From the NCBI GenBank assembly GCA_036502105.1, contig DASXZE010000060.1, positions 1-17,230 of the forward strand: a stretch of DNA of 17,230 nt, given 5' to 3'. This document shows positions 7,067 to 15,313 of this stretch, piece after piece. The notes below the pieces were generated by a model. That model was given only the letters and a program-made list of their open reading frames with translations, searched no databases and was not told where the DNA came from. This DNA is from Angelobacter sp036502105. GTDB taxonomy: Bacteria; Acidobacteriota; Terriglobia; Terriglobales; Acidobacteriaceae. Within the stretch, counting starts at the first letter, position 1, and each line of letters starts with the position of its first letter. The position numbers were made by a program, and so were the translations under genes.

Positions 7067-7597
7067 GTGATTTCAATATTCCTTCAAACCGCTCTTCTCT
7101 TTGGATTGATTGCTCAAACCAATGGGCAAAACCTTGCGCGTCCGGAAGTGCCGGACAAAATCAAAGCGCCTGCCAGTGAAGAAATTATCCTGCAGGGCCA
7201 TGCAGCTGGATCGCAGATATATGTCTGCCAATCTGGTACTGGAAATGCTTTCGCGTGGACTTTAAAAGCTCCTGAGGCAGAGCTTCGCGACGAGCAGGGA
7301 AAAGTAATCATCCAACATTATGCGGGACCTTCATGGAAACATAATGATGGAAGTTCGATCACCGGCAAGGCGGTTGCACGGGTGGATTCTCCGGATGCCG
7401 ATTCCATTCCGTGGCTGTTAGTCAACGTGACAGGTCACTCCGGAGAGGGCGTACTCAGCCGAGTTACGAGCGTCCAACGCATTCGCACCAAGGGTGGGCA
7501 GCCCCCACCAGCGGACCAGTGCAGCACTGCAACCCAGAACCATGAAGTGAAGTCCAGCTACACTGCTGATTATTATTTCTACGCTCCGGGAAAGTAA
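7067..7597 (+). CDS. secreted DUF3455 family protein
   Basis: A 176-aa exported protein of the DUF3455 family, function unknown. The N-terminus (ISIFLQTALLFGLIAQTNGQ) is a signal peptide. The mature part shows family-typical blocks in order: LQGHAAGSQIYVCQ (43-56), FAWTLKAPEAEL, IQHYAGPSWKHNDGSSITGKAVARVDSPDADSIPWLLVNVTGH, GVLSRVTSVQRIRTKGG, and TADYYFYAPGK at the end. Two cysteines (in YVCQ and DQCST) could form a disulphide. The start is GTG 7067; there is no Shine-Dalgarno, and a -10-like element ends seven bases upstream, so it may be translated from a leaderless message. It is 67 bases after the GH3 stop on the same strand. Having its own signal peptide and promoter-like element, it is probably a separate unit from the lipid-type operon. 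Confidence 0.85.
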   Translation: MISIFLQTALLFGLIAQTNGQNLARPEVPDKIKAPASEEIILQGHAAGSQIYVCQSGTGNAFAWTLKAPEAELRDEQGKVIIQHYAGPSWKHNDGSSITGKAVARVDSPDADSIPWLLVNVTGHSGEGVLSRVTSVQRIRTKGGQPPPADQCSTATQNHEVKSSYTADYYFYAPGK

Positions 7598-7697
7598 TGC
7601 AGTTTGGACTGCTGACCAAGGGAAATGAAAGAACAGGCGCACGAAAATCTGTTCCCCCTCGAGACTTCTATTATTGGATGTAAGTGATTGAAAAGGT

Positions 7698-7774
<77 letters not shown>

Positions 7775-7779
7775 GTTCG

Positions 7780-7808
7780 AGAATAACAGGACGTTAATAT
7801 GCGGTCAA
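7780..7808 (-). promoter_or_regulatory. promoter of the initiator tRNA
   Basis: On the minus strand TTGACC (7808-7803) is followed after exactly 17 bases by TATTCT (7785-7780), and the mature tRNA begins five bases later. This is the best sigma-70-type promoter in the window. The spacing implies a very short 5' leader or none. Confidence 0.55.
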
Positions 7809-7910
7809 ATGGCGGACGGGCTGATCGCGGCACAATGGGCAATCGTGGGAGCGGTGCGGATGTCTTTTCTAGTCAATGGATAAAGACAATTTAGTAAAGG
7901 CACTCTGGCA

Positions 7911-7943
7911 CTGGCAGCTCATTGGGCTCATAACCCAAAGGTC
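7911..7943 (+). repeat. inverted partial copy of the initiator tRNA (D-stem to variable loop)
   Basis: These 33 bases match the tRNA-fMet sense sequence from the D-loop through the whole anticodon arm to the variable loop, with two mismatches. The copy lies on the opposite strand to the gene (match at 7726-7758). Acceptor and T arms are not present, so it is not a tRNA gene. The remainder of the 7775-8010 intergenic stretch, apart from the tRNA promoter, shows nothing recognisable. Confidence 0.85.
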
Positions 7944-8010
7944 AAAATGGGTGATGGCAGTTGTGCAAAAAAAGCCAGGAACCACGCTAGATTGGCACAT
8001 GTTATATATT

Positions 8011-9435
8011 TCACGCTGAAGAGGCGTCGGTGGTGGGCCTCTTCTTATGCCAGTTGCTTTGTTTCTGATAAGCATGTGCCAGTGCCAGGACTGTGCCTTC
8101 GGCGCCGGGAGCTCCTGTGATTTGCAGCCCCATCGGAAGGCCCGATTTTGAAAAGCCGCAGGTTACGGAGATGGACGGCAGTCCGTAATTATTGAAAGGG
8201 CGGGTGTTGCGCAACATGAAAAGTTCTTTGTTGCGAAGCTGGTCTGGGTCGGCCTGAAGTTCCGCTACTGTCGGAGGCAGGGTAGGCACGGTGGGTGTGA
8301 GGATCAGGTCGATCTTCTCAAACTTCTGTAAAATCTGTCGCCGCTGGCGCAAAAGCTCATGGTGCGCATGGATGTACTGGGCAGAGGTACAGTCAGCGCC
8401 GGCGCGGATGCGCTTCAGGGTTTCTGGATCGTATTTGCTTTCGTTTTGTGACAGATATTTCTGTTGATAGGCATAAGCTTCAGCCGCCACGACGGTGCGG
8501 TCGGCTTCGGTGGATAGATCCATTTCCTGAACACCAGCGGTGAGTTTGGCGAGTTCCGCCACAGCCGTATCGACGGCAAGAGCGATTTCATGGTCTGCGT
8601 CTATCCAAAAATTGTGGGCCACGGCCAGACGCAATGACGCAGTTGGTTCTTCCATGGCCGATGGATAGTAAACCGGAGAAAATTTCTGGCAGTTAATATC
8701 CTGTGCGTCATAATGCGCGATTGCCTGCAACATGAGAGCGGCATCGGCGGCGGTGCGCGCCATGGGACCAACATGGTCCATGGATGAGGAAAGCGGAAGC
8801 ACGCCTCGTGTGCTTACCAATCCATAGGTCGGCTTGATGCCAGTGATTCCGCAATATGCCGCAGGCAGTCGGATGGAGCCTGCAGTATCAGTTCCAATAG
8901 CGCCATAGCAAAGCCCAGCGGCAACTGCGGCGGCCGAGCCGGATGAAGAGCCTCCGGTAATGTGTGCGGTGTTCCATGGATTGCGTGCTATGCCAAAGTG
9001 GCTGATGATCCCGCTGCCACCGTAAGCAAACTCATGCAGGTTAAGTTTGCCCAGCAGGATAGAGCCTGCTGCGCGCAGTCTGCGAATGACTTCAGCATCT
9101 TTGGCAGGCGTGTTGTCTTTGAGCACGGCGCTGGCTGCTGTTGTCTTTACGCCGGCAGTCTCAATCAGGTCTTTTACGGCCAGCGGAATTCCGTGGAGCG
9201 GGCCTTTCCATTCACCGCGTGTAATTTCAGCTTCTGCTTTGCTGGCTTCTTCTAAAGCTGAGACGTCAGTAACGGTAATAAAAGCTTTCAGCGTGGGGTC
9301 CAGCCGCTCAATGCGTTCCAGGCAGGCACGCGTCAATTCAACCGGTGATACTTCTTTTTTCTGGACTGCCTTGCTGACCTCAGCTAGTTCAAGCAAAGGC
9401 AATTCGCTCGCGGAGTATTTAGCGGAAGAAGTCAT
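8011..9435 (-). CDS. amidase signature family hydrolase
   Basis: A 474-aa amidase with the full Ser-cisSer-Lys triad: K88 in PLAVKDLIET, S163 in GGSSSGSAAAVAAG (161-174) and the nucleophile S187 in GTDTAGSIRLPAAYCG (181-196). The spacing of 99 residues between Lys and the nucleophile equals that of GatA. These enzymes hydrolyse amide bonds; GatA uses the same fold to release ammonia for amidated tRNA. No gatB or gatC is adjacent, and GELHGIPLAVKD/GKLNLHEFAYG-type sequences occur in both groups, so I call it a general amidase rather than GatA. No signal peptide is seen, so it is cytosolic. The start is ATG 9435; no Shine-Dalgarno is present but a TGATATTCT element lies just upstream. It is followed on the same strand by the tRNA. 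Substrate unknown; acyl-amino acids or small amides are possible. Confidence 0.88.
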   Translation of the reverse strand: MTSSAKYSASELPLLELAEVSKAVQKKEVSPVELTRACLERIERLDPTLKAFITVTDVSALEEASKAEAEITRGEWKGPLHGIPLAVKDLIETAGVKTTAASAVLKDNTPAKDAEVIRRLRAAGSILLGKLNLHEFAYGGSGIISHFGIARNPWNTAHITGGSSSGSAAAVAAGLCYGAIGTDTAGSIRLPAAYCGITGIKPTYGLVSTRGVLPLSSSMDHVGPMARTAADAALMLQAIAHYDAQDINCQKFSPVYYPSAMEEPTASLRLAVAHNFWIDADHEIALAVDTAVAELAKLTAGVQEMDLSTEADRTVVAAEAYAYQQKYLSQNESKYDPETLKRIRAGADCTSAQYIHAHHELLRQRRQILQKFEKIDLILTPTVPTLPPTVAELQADPDQLRNKELFMLRNTRPFNNYGLPSISVTCGFSKSGLPMGLQITGAPGAEGTVLALAHAYQKQSNWHKKRPTTDASSA

Positions 9436-9445
9436 GATAAGTGAG

Positions 9446-9454
9446 AGAATATCA
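9446..9454 (-). promoter_or_regulatory. candidate extended -10 (TGATATTCT) for the amidase gene
   Basis: On the minus strand TGATATTCT ends ten bases before the ATG, implying a leader of only a few bases. No -35 is evident and no Shine-Dalgarno is present. Confidence 0.25.
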
Positions 9455-9538
9455 TCTCAGAGATGGCATGCACTGCCGGAAAAAACGGGCTTGATTTACT
9501 TGTTGATTCCCGGTTTTATGCCGACCAACAGAACTTAT

Positions 9539-10453
9539 TTAAATACCAGCGAACACCTGCCACGCCGTGCGATATGTATTCGCATGCGCTTCCGCGCTTA
9601 GTTCAATGGGCCGCGAATATCCGCCGCCGGAAGTAAGAACAAAAGGCACACCGAAGGCGCGAACAGCTTCAAAGACCCGGCGGTCACGCTCAATGAGTCC
9701 CTGATGTGTGAGTGAGAGCCGGCCCAGCACATCCGAGGCCAGAGGATCGACGCCCGACTGATAGAAAATAATGTCTGGCTTGAAAGCGAATATGGCGGGT
9801 AAGACTTCTTCCAGCTGGTAAAGATATTCGGTGTCTTCCACACGGTCTGGCAAAGCCAGATCCAGTCGGCTGCGTTTCTTGCGCAACGGGAAGTTGCTCT
9901 CGCAATGAATGGAGAGCGTGAACACATCGGCATCATCCTGAAAAATTTCGGCTGTGCCATCACCCTGGTGGACATCCAGATCAATCACAGCGGCACGGCG
10001 GATAAGTCCGCGTTTCCGCAGAAGCTGGATAGCCACTGCAATATCGTTGAAGACGCAAAAGCCTGCGCCTTCGGCGCGAAACGCGTGATGCGTCCCACCG
10101 CCCAGGGTAGCGCCCCATCCATGTTCAATGGCTTGCAGAGATGCGCTGACCGTTCCACCTACGGAAGCAAAGGCCCGCTGGACCAGGATCTGCGACCAGG
10201 GAAGCCCGATACGCCGGATCGCAGCCGGAGCCAGGGTACCTGCGGTGAACTCAGTTACGTAATTTGGATCATGGGCCAGCGCCACGGTTTCTGCCGAAGC
10301 CAGTTCCGACTGCTCTACGTGAAACAGGCCTTCACTCTCAATGGACCGGCGAAGCATGCCGTATTTAAAAACTGGGAACTTATGGCCCTCGGGCAGCGTA
10401 ATCTGATATCGATCAGTGGAGAATATCTTGGGACGATAGGAGGATTTCTGCAT
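9539..10453 (-). CDS. histone deacetylase superfamily protein (zinc deacetylase/amidohydrolase)
   Basis: Taken from ATG 10453 this is a 304-aa enzyme of the usual length for bacterial HDAC-like proteins. Active-site features are all present: H122-H123 in GGGTHHAFRAEGAGFCVFND (118-137), zinc ligands D160 and H162 in IDLDVHQGDGTAEIF (157-171), D236 in YQSGVDPLASD, and the transition-state tyrosine Y279 in SGGGYS. It hydrolyses acetyl-lysine or related amides using zinc. In bacteria, relatives include AcuC-like protein deacetylases and acetylpolyamine amidohydrolases; the sequence alone does not separate these. The frame is open upstream to 10546, but those extra 31 residues look non-conserved and contain a -10-like box, so I prefer the internal ATG. 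It lies 103 bases upstream of the amidase on the same strand and is divergent from the exporter operon. Confidence 0.9.
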   Translation of the reverse strand: MQKSSYRPKIFSTDRYQITLPEGHKFPVFKYGMLRRSIESEGLFHVEQSELASAETVALAHDPNYVTEFTAGTLAPAAIRRIGLPWSQILVQRAFASVGGTVSASLQAIEHGWGATLGGGTHHAFRAEGAGFCVFNDIAVAIQLLRKRGLIRRAAVIDLDVHQGDGTAEIFQDDADVFTLSIHCESNFPLRKKRSRLDLALPDRVEDTEYLYQLEEVLPAIFAFKPDIIFYQSGVDPLASDVLGRLSLTHQGLIERDRRVFEAVRAFGVPFVLTSGGGYSRPIELSAEAHANTYRTAWQVFAGI

Positions 10454-10481
10454 AACCAAAAGTCGCGTTTCCGGTCTATAT

Positions 10482-10487
10482 AGTATA
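10482..10487 (-). promoter_or_regulatory. candidate -10 box (TATACT) for the deacetylase gene
   Basis: TATACT on the minus strand ends 28 bases before ATG 10453. Transcription from it would leave out the upstream in-frame extension, supporting the shorter protein. No clear -35 at 16-18 bases. Confidence 0.3.
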
Positions 10488-10650
10488 AGGATGGCCGATT
10501 CGCTCTTGGATTGGCAAAAAGCTCCAGATGCAAGAGAGATAGCCAACTGTGCGTTTCCGAACAGTTGATTGCAGGAACGGACAGTGCAGAGCTGGCGGCA
10601 TGTTTGGAAAAGTGGGTTTGACTCTTATTTTTCAATGATTTACGGTGAAA

Positions 10651-10680
10651 TTGGATTTTGGCACCTCTGGTGCATAGACT
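10651..10680 (+). promoter_or_regulatory. candidate promoter with a dyad in the spacer, exporter operon
   Basis: TTGGAT (10651-10656) and TAGACT (10675-10680) are 18 bases apart, each matching consensus at four of six positions. The spacer holds a perfect dyad GCACC-TCT-GGTGC (10661-10673), which could be an operator. The -10 ends nine bases before ATG 10690, and no Shine-Dalgarno is present, so the message may be nearly leaderless. The rest of the 10454-10689 gap shows nothing else clear. Confidence 0.3.
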
Positions 10681-10689
10681 GTTAGTGCT

Positions 10690-11955
10690 ATGGATATAGT
10701 TCGCGATGAATCCGTAAAGAAAAAGAAGCGCCAGAAGCAGACGGCAGTGATTGTTCTGGTGGTGATTGCCATCCTGGGAGCTACGCTGGGCGTTTCCAGA
10801 CTTAAACCGGCTTTGCAATCTGTTGAGTTTAGTACGGTTTGGCCAGACACAGTGAAGCGCGGCTCTATGCTGCGGCAGGTGCGTGGGCTGGGATCGCTGG
10901 TGCCAATTCCTGACGATGTCCGCCTGATTCCTGCGGAAACAGATGTACGGGTTGAGCGCATTTTGGTTTTACCCGGCACACCGGTTACGGCGGATACGGT
11001 CATCATGGAGCTTTCCAACCCCATTGTGGAGCAAGAAGCGCTGAACTCTGAGTTGGACCAGAAATCGGCTGAAGCGGAATACCACAACACCAAGGCAAAG
11101 ATTGATAGTGACCTGATGAGTCTGCGCTCCGCTGCGGCAACGGTGGAATCTGACTATGAAAATGCCAAACGCGAAGCCGACCAAAACAGGGAATTAAAGA
11201 AGATTGGCGTAGTTTCTGAGTCAGTCTTGCAGGCTTCACTCAGCAAGGAAAAAGAACTGGCCACGCGCAAGCAGATTGAAGCTGAGCGCATTGCGGAAAG
11301 CACCAAGGCGATTGATACGCAGATGGCCGTGCAGCAGACAACTATCGAACAGAAAAAGGCGATGGCAGGCTTGAAACATCGGCAAAAAGATGCCTTGAAG
11401 GTCCGAGCCGGCATTCCTGGAGTTCTGCAGGAAGTCCCGGTGCAGGTTGGGCAGCGCGTGGCGCAGGGAACCATTCTGGCTAAAGTAGTACAGCCAGACC
11501 ATCTAAAAGCCGAGTTGAAGATTCCCGAAACGCAGGCCAAAGATATTGTTGTGGGGCAGAAAGCGGAGATTGATACGCACAACGGAATCGTTGAGGGAAC
11601 AGTCTCGCGTATTGATCCTGCGGTTTTGGCCGGCACGGTAACGGTGGACGTAAAGCTGGATGGTGCGCCGCCCAAAGGTTCGCGCCCTGATTTGAGCGTG
11701 GATGGAACCATTACGCTGGAGCGCCTGGACAACGTACTCTACGTGGGGCGTCCGGCATTTGGGCAGGAAAAGAGCACGGTGGGAATGTTTAAGATTGATC
11801 CTGATGGCAAGACGGCAACGCGCACGCCCGTGGAGATGGGCCGCAGCTCCGTTAACACCATTGAGATTATTCGCGGACTGAAAGAAGGGGACCAGGTGAT
11901 CCTCTCTGACATGTCGCGTTATGACAACCAGAACCAAATCAAGCTGGACAAGTAA
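10690..11955 (+). CDS. MacA/HlyD-like periplasmic adaptor of an ABC exporter
   Basis: A 421-aa membrane-fusion protein. A basic N-terminus (KKKKRQK) is followed by one transmembrane anchor (TAVIVLVVIAILGATLGV, 18-35), leaving the rest in the periplasm. The usual order is present: first lipoyl half-motif (VERILVLPGTPVTADTVIMEL, 88-108), a long heptad-rich helical hairpin (about 112-232, rich in E, K, A and Q), second lipoyl half (VRAGIPGVLQEVPVQVGQRVAQGTILAKV, 238-266), then a beta-barrel domain (KAELKIPETQAKDIVVGQKAEI) and a membrane-proximal domain ending LKEGDQVILSD. Such adaptors link an inner-membrane MacB-type transporter to an outer-membrane channel. No TolC-like gene is in the window. 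It is the first gene of a three-gene operon with the ATPase and permease. Start ATG has no Shine-Dalgarno. Confidence 0.88.
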   Translation: MDIVRDESVKKKKRQKQTAVIVLVVIAILGATLGVSRLKPALQSVEFSTVWPDTVKRGSMLRQVRGLGSLVPIPDDVRLIPAETDVRVERILVLPGTPVTADTVIMELSNPIVEQEALNSELDQKSAEAEYHNTKAKIDSDLMSLRSAAATVESDYENAKREADQNRELKKIGVVSESVLQASLSKEKELATRKQIEAERIAESTKAIDTQMAVQQTTIEQKKAMAGLKHRQKDALKVRAGIPGVLQEVPVQVGQRVAQGTILAKVVQPDHLKAELKIPETQAKDIVVGQKAEIDTHNGIVEGTVSRIDPAVLAGTVTVDVKLDGAPPKGSRPDLSVDGTITLERLDNVLYVGRPAFGQEKSTVGMFKIDPDGKTATRTPVEMGRSSVNTIEIIRGLKEGDQVILSDMSRYDNQNQIKLDK

Positions 11956-11997
11956 AGCACTTAAAATTCATAATTACTTCGTGAGGAGAATACAAAC

Positions 11998-12711
11998 GTG
12001 GCTAGCGGACAAACTTTGATCAACCTGGAAAACGTAACCAAGGTTTTCTACACAGATGAAGTAGAGACGCATGCGCTTTCAGGTATCCACCTGGATATCA
12101 AGAAGGGCGAGTATGTAGCCATTGCCGGCCCTTCTGGCTGCGGCAAATCAACGCTGCTTTCCATTATCGGCCTTTTGGATTCTCCTACTGACGGTTCTTA
12201 CGTCCTGAATAGCCGCGCCGTACAAGGCCTGGACTTTTCTGATCGCGCCCGCATTCGCAATCAGGAAATTGGCTTCATCTTCCAAAGCTTCAACCTCATC
12301 GGCGATCTCACGGTGTATGAGAACGTTGAACTGCCACTCACGTATCGTTCCATGTCTTCACCTGAGCGTAAAAAGCGCGTGCAGGAAGCGCTGGAGAAGG
12401 TAGGCATGGCGCATCGTATGCGCCACTATCCTTCACAGCTCTCTGGCGGTCAGCAGCAGCGTGTTGCCGTGGCCAGAGCCTTGGGCGGATCACCTTCCAT
12501 CCTTCTGGCGGACGAACCAACCGGAAACCTGGATTCACGCAATGGCGAAGCAGTCATGGAGTTGTTGCAGAGCCTGCACCGTGAAGGCGCCACTATCTGC
12601 ATGGTGACGCACGATACGCGTTTTGCCAAGCATGCTGAACGGACCATCCATCTCTTTGACGGCAAAGTGGTGGAAGAAACAGAAGCCGCGCAGCAAGCTG
12701 AAATGGCATAG
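11998..12711 (+). CDS. ABC transporter ATP-binding protein, MacB/LolD type
   Basis: A 237-aa nucleotide-binding subunit with every motif intact: Walker A GPSGCGKST (44-52), Q-loop Q96 in FIFQSFNLI, signature LSGGQQQR (148-155), Walker B ILLADEP (168-174) followed by TGNLDS, and H-loop H205 in MVTHD. The SFNLI and TGNLDS sequences are typical of the LolD/MacB/FtsE group. It powers the permease encoded next. It starts at GTG 11998 with a strong GAGGAG at 11983-11988, and lies 42 bases after the adaptor and 57 bases before the permease, all on one strand. Orphan ADOP permeases usually lack a dedicated ATPase gene, so its presence here argues that this is a complete exporter. Confidence 0.95.
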   Translation: MASGQTLINLENVTKVFYTDEVETHALSGIHLDIKKGEYVAIAGPSGCGKSTLLSIIGLLDSPTDGSYVLNSRAVQGLDFSDRARIRNQEIGFIFQSFNLIGDLTVYENVELPLTYRSMSSPERKKRVQEALEKVGMAHRMRHYPSQLSGGQQQRVAVARALGGSPSILLADEPTGNLDSRNGEAVMELLQSLHREGATICMVTHDTRFAKHAERTIHLFDGKVVEETEAAQQAEMA

Positions 12712-12768
12712 AAGCCCGGCCCCCATTCGAATTTTTAAAATAGACATTTCAAACCAAGGGAGAAGTGT

Positions 12769-15228
12769 GTGACTACACTCCTGCAAGACCTTCGTTATGG
12801 CTTGCGGATGTTGCGCAAGTCGCCAGCATTCACCGTAATTGCCCTGCTAACTCTCGCCCTGGGCATTGGCGCCAACACTGCTATTTTCAGCATTGTGAAT
12901 GCTGTTTTGCTCAAGCCACTCCCTTTTGCTGACTCCGACAGGCTCATGTTCATGACGTCTGCGCTGGAACTGCAGCCCGGCGTTCAGCGGCCGTTTTCAG
13001 TTTCTTATCCAGACTTTTTTGACTGGCGGACGCAGGCAAAATCTTTTTCCGGGATGGCTTCGTCCCACGGTGACAGCTTCACGCTCACTGGGCTGGAGCA
13101 GCCGCTGCACGTTACGGCAGCAACTGTTTCTGGAGAATTTTTCTCCGTTCTGGGTGCGCAGCCTTTTCTGGGGCGCGGATTTACCCGGGAAGAAGAAAAG
13201 CCGGGAACGCGCGTGGTGGTGTTGAGCCATGAGCTTTGGCAATCTGCCTTTCATGGCGACCGCAGCATTGTGGGCCATGCCATTACCATGGACAAGCAAA
13301 GTTATACAGTAGTCGGCGTTATGCCGGCGGGCTTTGCTTTTCCGTTAGATCGTGATCCGCCGCGGCTATGGCGTACGTTTGCTCCGGAAGCGGAAACAAT
13401 CGACCCTAAAGAGCCTGCGGGAACAACCGAACGCGGCGCTCACTACCTGCAAGTTGTGGCGCGATTAAAGCCGGATGTCACGATTGGGCAGGCGCGGGAA
13501 GAGATGAACCTGATAGCCCGCGCTCTGGCTGTGCAGTATCCCGATACCAACAAGAAGTTTTCATCGGTACAAGTAATCACCGAGCTGGAACACCTGGTGG
13601 GCAACACGCGTCCCCAGTTGATTCTATTGCTGGTTTTTGTGGGCGTGGTGCTTCTCATCGCAAGCCTCAACGTTGCCAATTTGCTGCTGGTACGCGCCAG
13701 CAAGCGTGGCCGTGAGATCGCCGTTCGCGCTGCGCTGGGTGCCAAGCAGATACGCGTGATTCGCCAGATGCTCACAGAAAGCCTGGTGCTGGCGATTGGC
13801 GGCGCCATATTGGCTATCCCAATCGCTCTGTGGGCGCTGAATCTTTTCATCAAGCTAAACGCTGAAAACCTGCCTCGTCTCCATTCGGCTGAGTTGGACA
13901 GCACCGTGCTTGGCTTTACCGCCATTATCGCTGTGATAACCAGTATTGTCTTCGGGCTGGTTCCCGCGTTGCGCGCTTCCAAGCCCAACCTGACGGAGTT
14001 TTTGAAAGACCGTCGCGGCGGCGCAGGCGGCACTTCCCATCAGCGTCTCCGCAGCGGCTTGATTGTGGTGGAGACTACTTTTGGTCTGGCTCTTTTGGTC
14101 GTTGCAGGATTGTTGCTGCGCAGCTTCCACCGGCTGATGGAGGTTGATCCCGGTTTGAATCCGCGCAACGTGCTGACGCTCACCTTTGACCTGCCAGAAA
14201 AAAAATATTCAGAGCAGCAGCAGGTGGATTTCTATCGCCAGCTTCTGGCGCGAGCACAGGCGCTGCCGGGCGTAGTTTCTGCGGCAGCGGTTACACCGCT
14301 GCCGCTTAGCGGCGGCAATGCCATGATCACATTTAGCATTGACGGTCATCCTGTGCCCAAGTCAGAGGAGCCGTCAGCCGACATCAAGGTAGTAAGCTCT
14401 GGTTATTTCCACGCGCTGGAGATACCGTTTGTGACAGGGCGTGATTTTACTGACCATGACGACAGTAAATCTCCCGGCGTTGTGATTGTGAACCAGAGCT
14501 TTGCCCAGAAATACTTTCCCAATGAAAACGCAGTAGGCAAGCGCATTACGCCCGGCGCAACCAATCACGGTGAACCGCAACCGCGGGAAATTGTGGGGAT
14601 TGTGGGCAATGTGAAGAGCCGCAAGCTGGATAGCGATATTGTCCCGGAATATTACATTCCCAGCGCTCAACTCAATTTCGGTTCCATGACGGTTTGCCTG
14701 CGTACGAGCGTGGACCCGCATAGCCTGACTTCATCCGTGCGCAGCATTGTGACTTCCATGGATCCTGACCTGCCGCTGTATGACATAAAAACCATAGAAG
14801 AATACCTGGCGGTTTCCGTGGCAACGCCGCGTTTCCATGCCATGTTGCTGGAGGCCTTTGCCGCGCTGGCACTGCTGCTGACCGGCATTGGTCTTTATGG
14901 CGTGATTGCCTATGCTGTGGCGCAACGCACACACGAGATTGGCATTCGCATTACACTGGGCGCATCCCGGGCTGATGTGGTGCGGATGGTTTTGAAGTCC
15001 GGCTTGCGGCTGACTGCTATCGGCGTGAGCGCTGGAGTGGTTTTGGCGCTGGTGGCGGGCCGATACATTAGCTCAGTCAGCAGTCTTTTGTTTGGAGTAA
15101 AGCCGACCGACATTGTTACGTTTGCTGCCGTGATCGTGATTGTGACACTGGTTTCCTTGCTGGCTTGCTATATACCCGCGTATCGAGCGTCCAGAGTGGA
15201 TCCCATGATTGCCATGCGCTACGAATAA
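12769..15228 (+). CDS. ABC transporter permease, ADOP/MacB-like with duplicated FtsX module
   Basis: An 819-aa inner-membrane permease. The N-terminus TLLQDLRYGLRMLRKSPAFT followed by ALLTLALGIGANTAIFSIVNAVLLKPLPF (25-53) is the hallmark of acidobacterial ADOP permeases. Two copies of the MacB/FtsX unit follow: a periplasmic domain (about 55-275), three membrane segments (about 280-305, 335-360, 380-405) with the cytoplasmic loop RASKRGREIAVRAALGAKQIRVIRQML; then a further segment near 428-450, a second periplasmic domain, and a C-terminal triple span with AQRTHEIGIRITLGASRADVVRMVL. The matching REIAVRAALGA and HEIGIRITLGA loops show the duplication and contact the ATPase. It starts at GTG 12769 with AGGGAG at 12757-12762. 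Substrates of this type include peptides, macrolides and lipids; none can be named here. A strong terminator follows. Confidence 0.95.
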   Translation: MTTLLQDLRYGLRMLRKSPAFTVIALLTLALGIGANTAIFSIVNAVLLKPLPFADSDRLMFMTSALELQPGVQRPFSVSYPDFFDWRTQAKSFSGMASSHGDSFTLTGLEQPLHVTAATVSGEFFSVLGAQPFLGRGFTREEEKPGTRVVVLSHELWQSAFHGDRSIVGHAITMDKQSYTVVGVMPAGFAFPLDRDPPRLWRTFAPEAETIDPKEPAGTTERGAHYLQVVARLKPDVTIGQAREEMNLIARALAVQYPDTNKKFSSVQVITELEHLVGNTRPQLILLLVFVGVVLLIASLNVANLLLVRASKRGREIAVRAALGAKQIRVIRQMLTESLVLAIGGAILAIPIALWALNLFIKLNAENLPRLHSAELDSTVLGFTAIIAVITSIVFGLVPALRASKPNLTEFLKDRRGGAGGTSHQRLRSGLIVVETTFGLALLVVAGLLLRSFHRLMEVDPGLNPRNVLTLTFDLPEKKYSEQQQVDFYRQLLARAQALPGVVSAAAVTPLPLSGGNAMITFSIDGHPVPKSEEPSADIKVVSSGYFHALEIPFVTGRDFTDHDDSKSPGVVIVNQSFAQKYFPNENAVGKRITPGATNHGEPQPREIVGIVGNVKSRKLDSDIVPEYYIPSAQLNFGSMTVCLRTSVDPHSLTSSVRSIVTSMDPDLPLYDIKTIEEYLAVSVATPRFHAMLLEAFAALALLLTGIGLYGVIAYAVAQRTHEIGIRITLGASRADVVRMVLKSGLRLTAIGVSAGVVLALVAGRYISSVSSLLFGVKPTDIVTFAAVIVIVTLVSLLACYIPAYRASRVDPMIAMRYE

Positions 15229-15250
15229 GTTCCAACGGCAAACGAAAGAT

Positions 15251-15276
15251 AAAGCCCGCGCACAGCGGGCTTTTTT
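15251..15276 (+). terminator. intrinsic terminator of the exporter operon
   Basis: AAAGCCCGC (15251-15259) pairs with GCGGGCTTT (15265-15273) around a five-base loop, and six T residues follow the GC part of the stem (15271-15276). It lies 23 bases after the permease stop. With its A-run it could work in both directions. Confidence 0.88.
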
Positions 15277-15313
15277 ACTGCTCAGCAGATCCAGTTCCAA
15301 CCGATAAATATTC

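Noticed and set aside
7599..7612. Hairpin GCAGT-TTGG-ACTGC after the DUF3455 stop
   Set aside because: Only five base pairs and no T-run, so not called a terminator.
7905..8088. 12-bp inverted match CTGGCACTGGCA (7905-7916) with TGCCAGTGCCAG (8077-8088)
   Set aside because: The second copy is inside amidase coding sequence and internally repetitive; probably chance.
10454..10546. N-terminal extension of the deacetylase
   Set aside because: The extra residues are not like the family, and a -10 box lies inside; the internal ATG gives normal length.
13443..14033. Long antisense frame (196 codons) in the permease gene, and similar ones at 11154-11732, 9905-10483 and 9047-9601
   Set aside because: Low-complexity shadow composition, no ribosome sites, and fully covered by genes with complete motifs.
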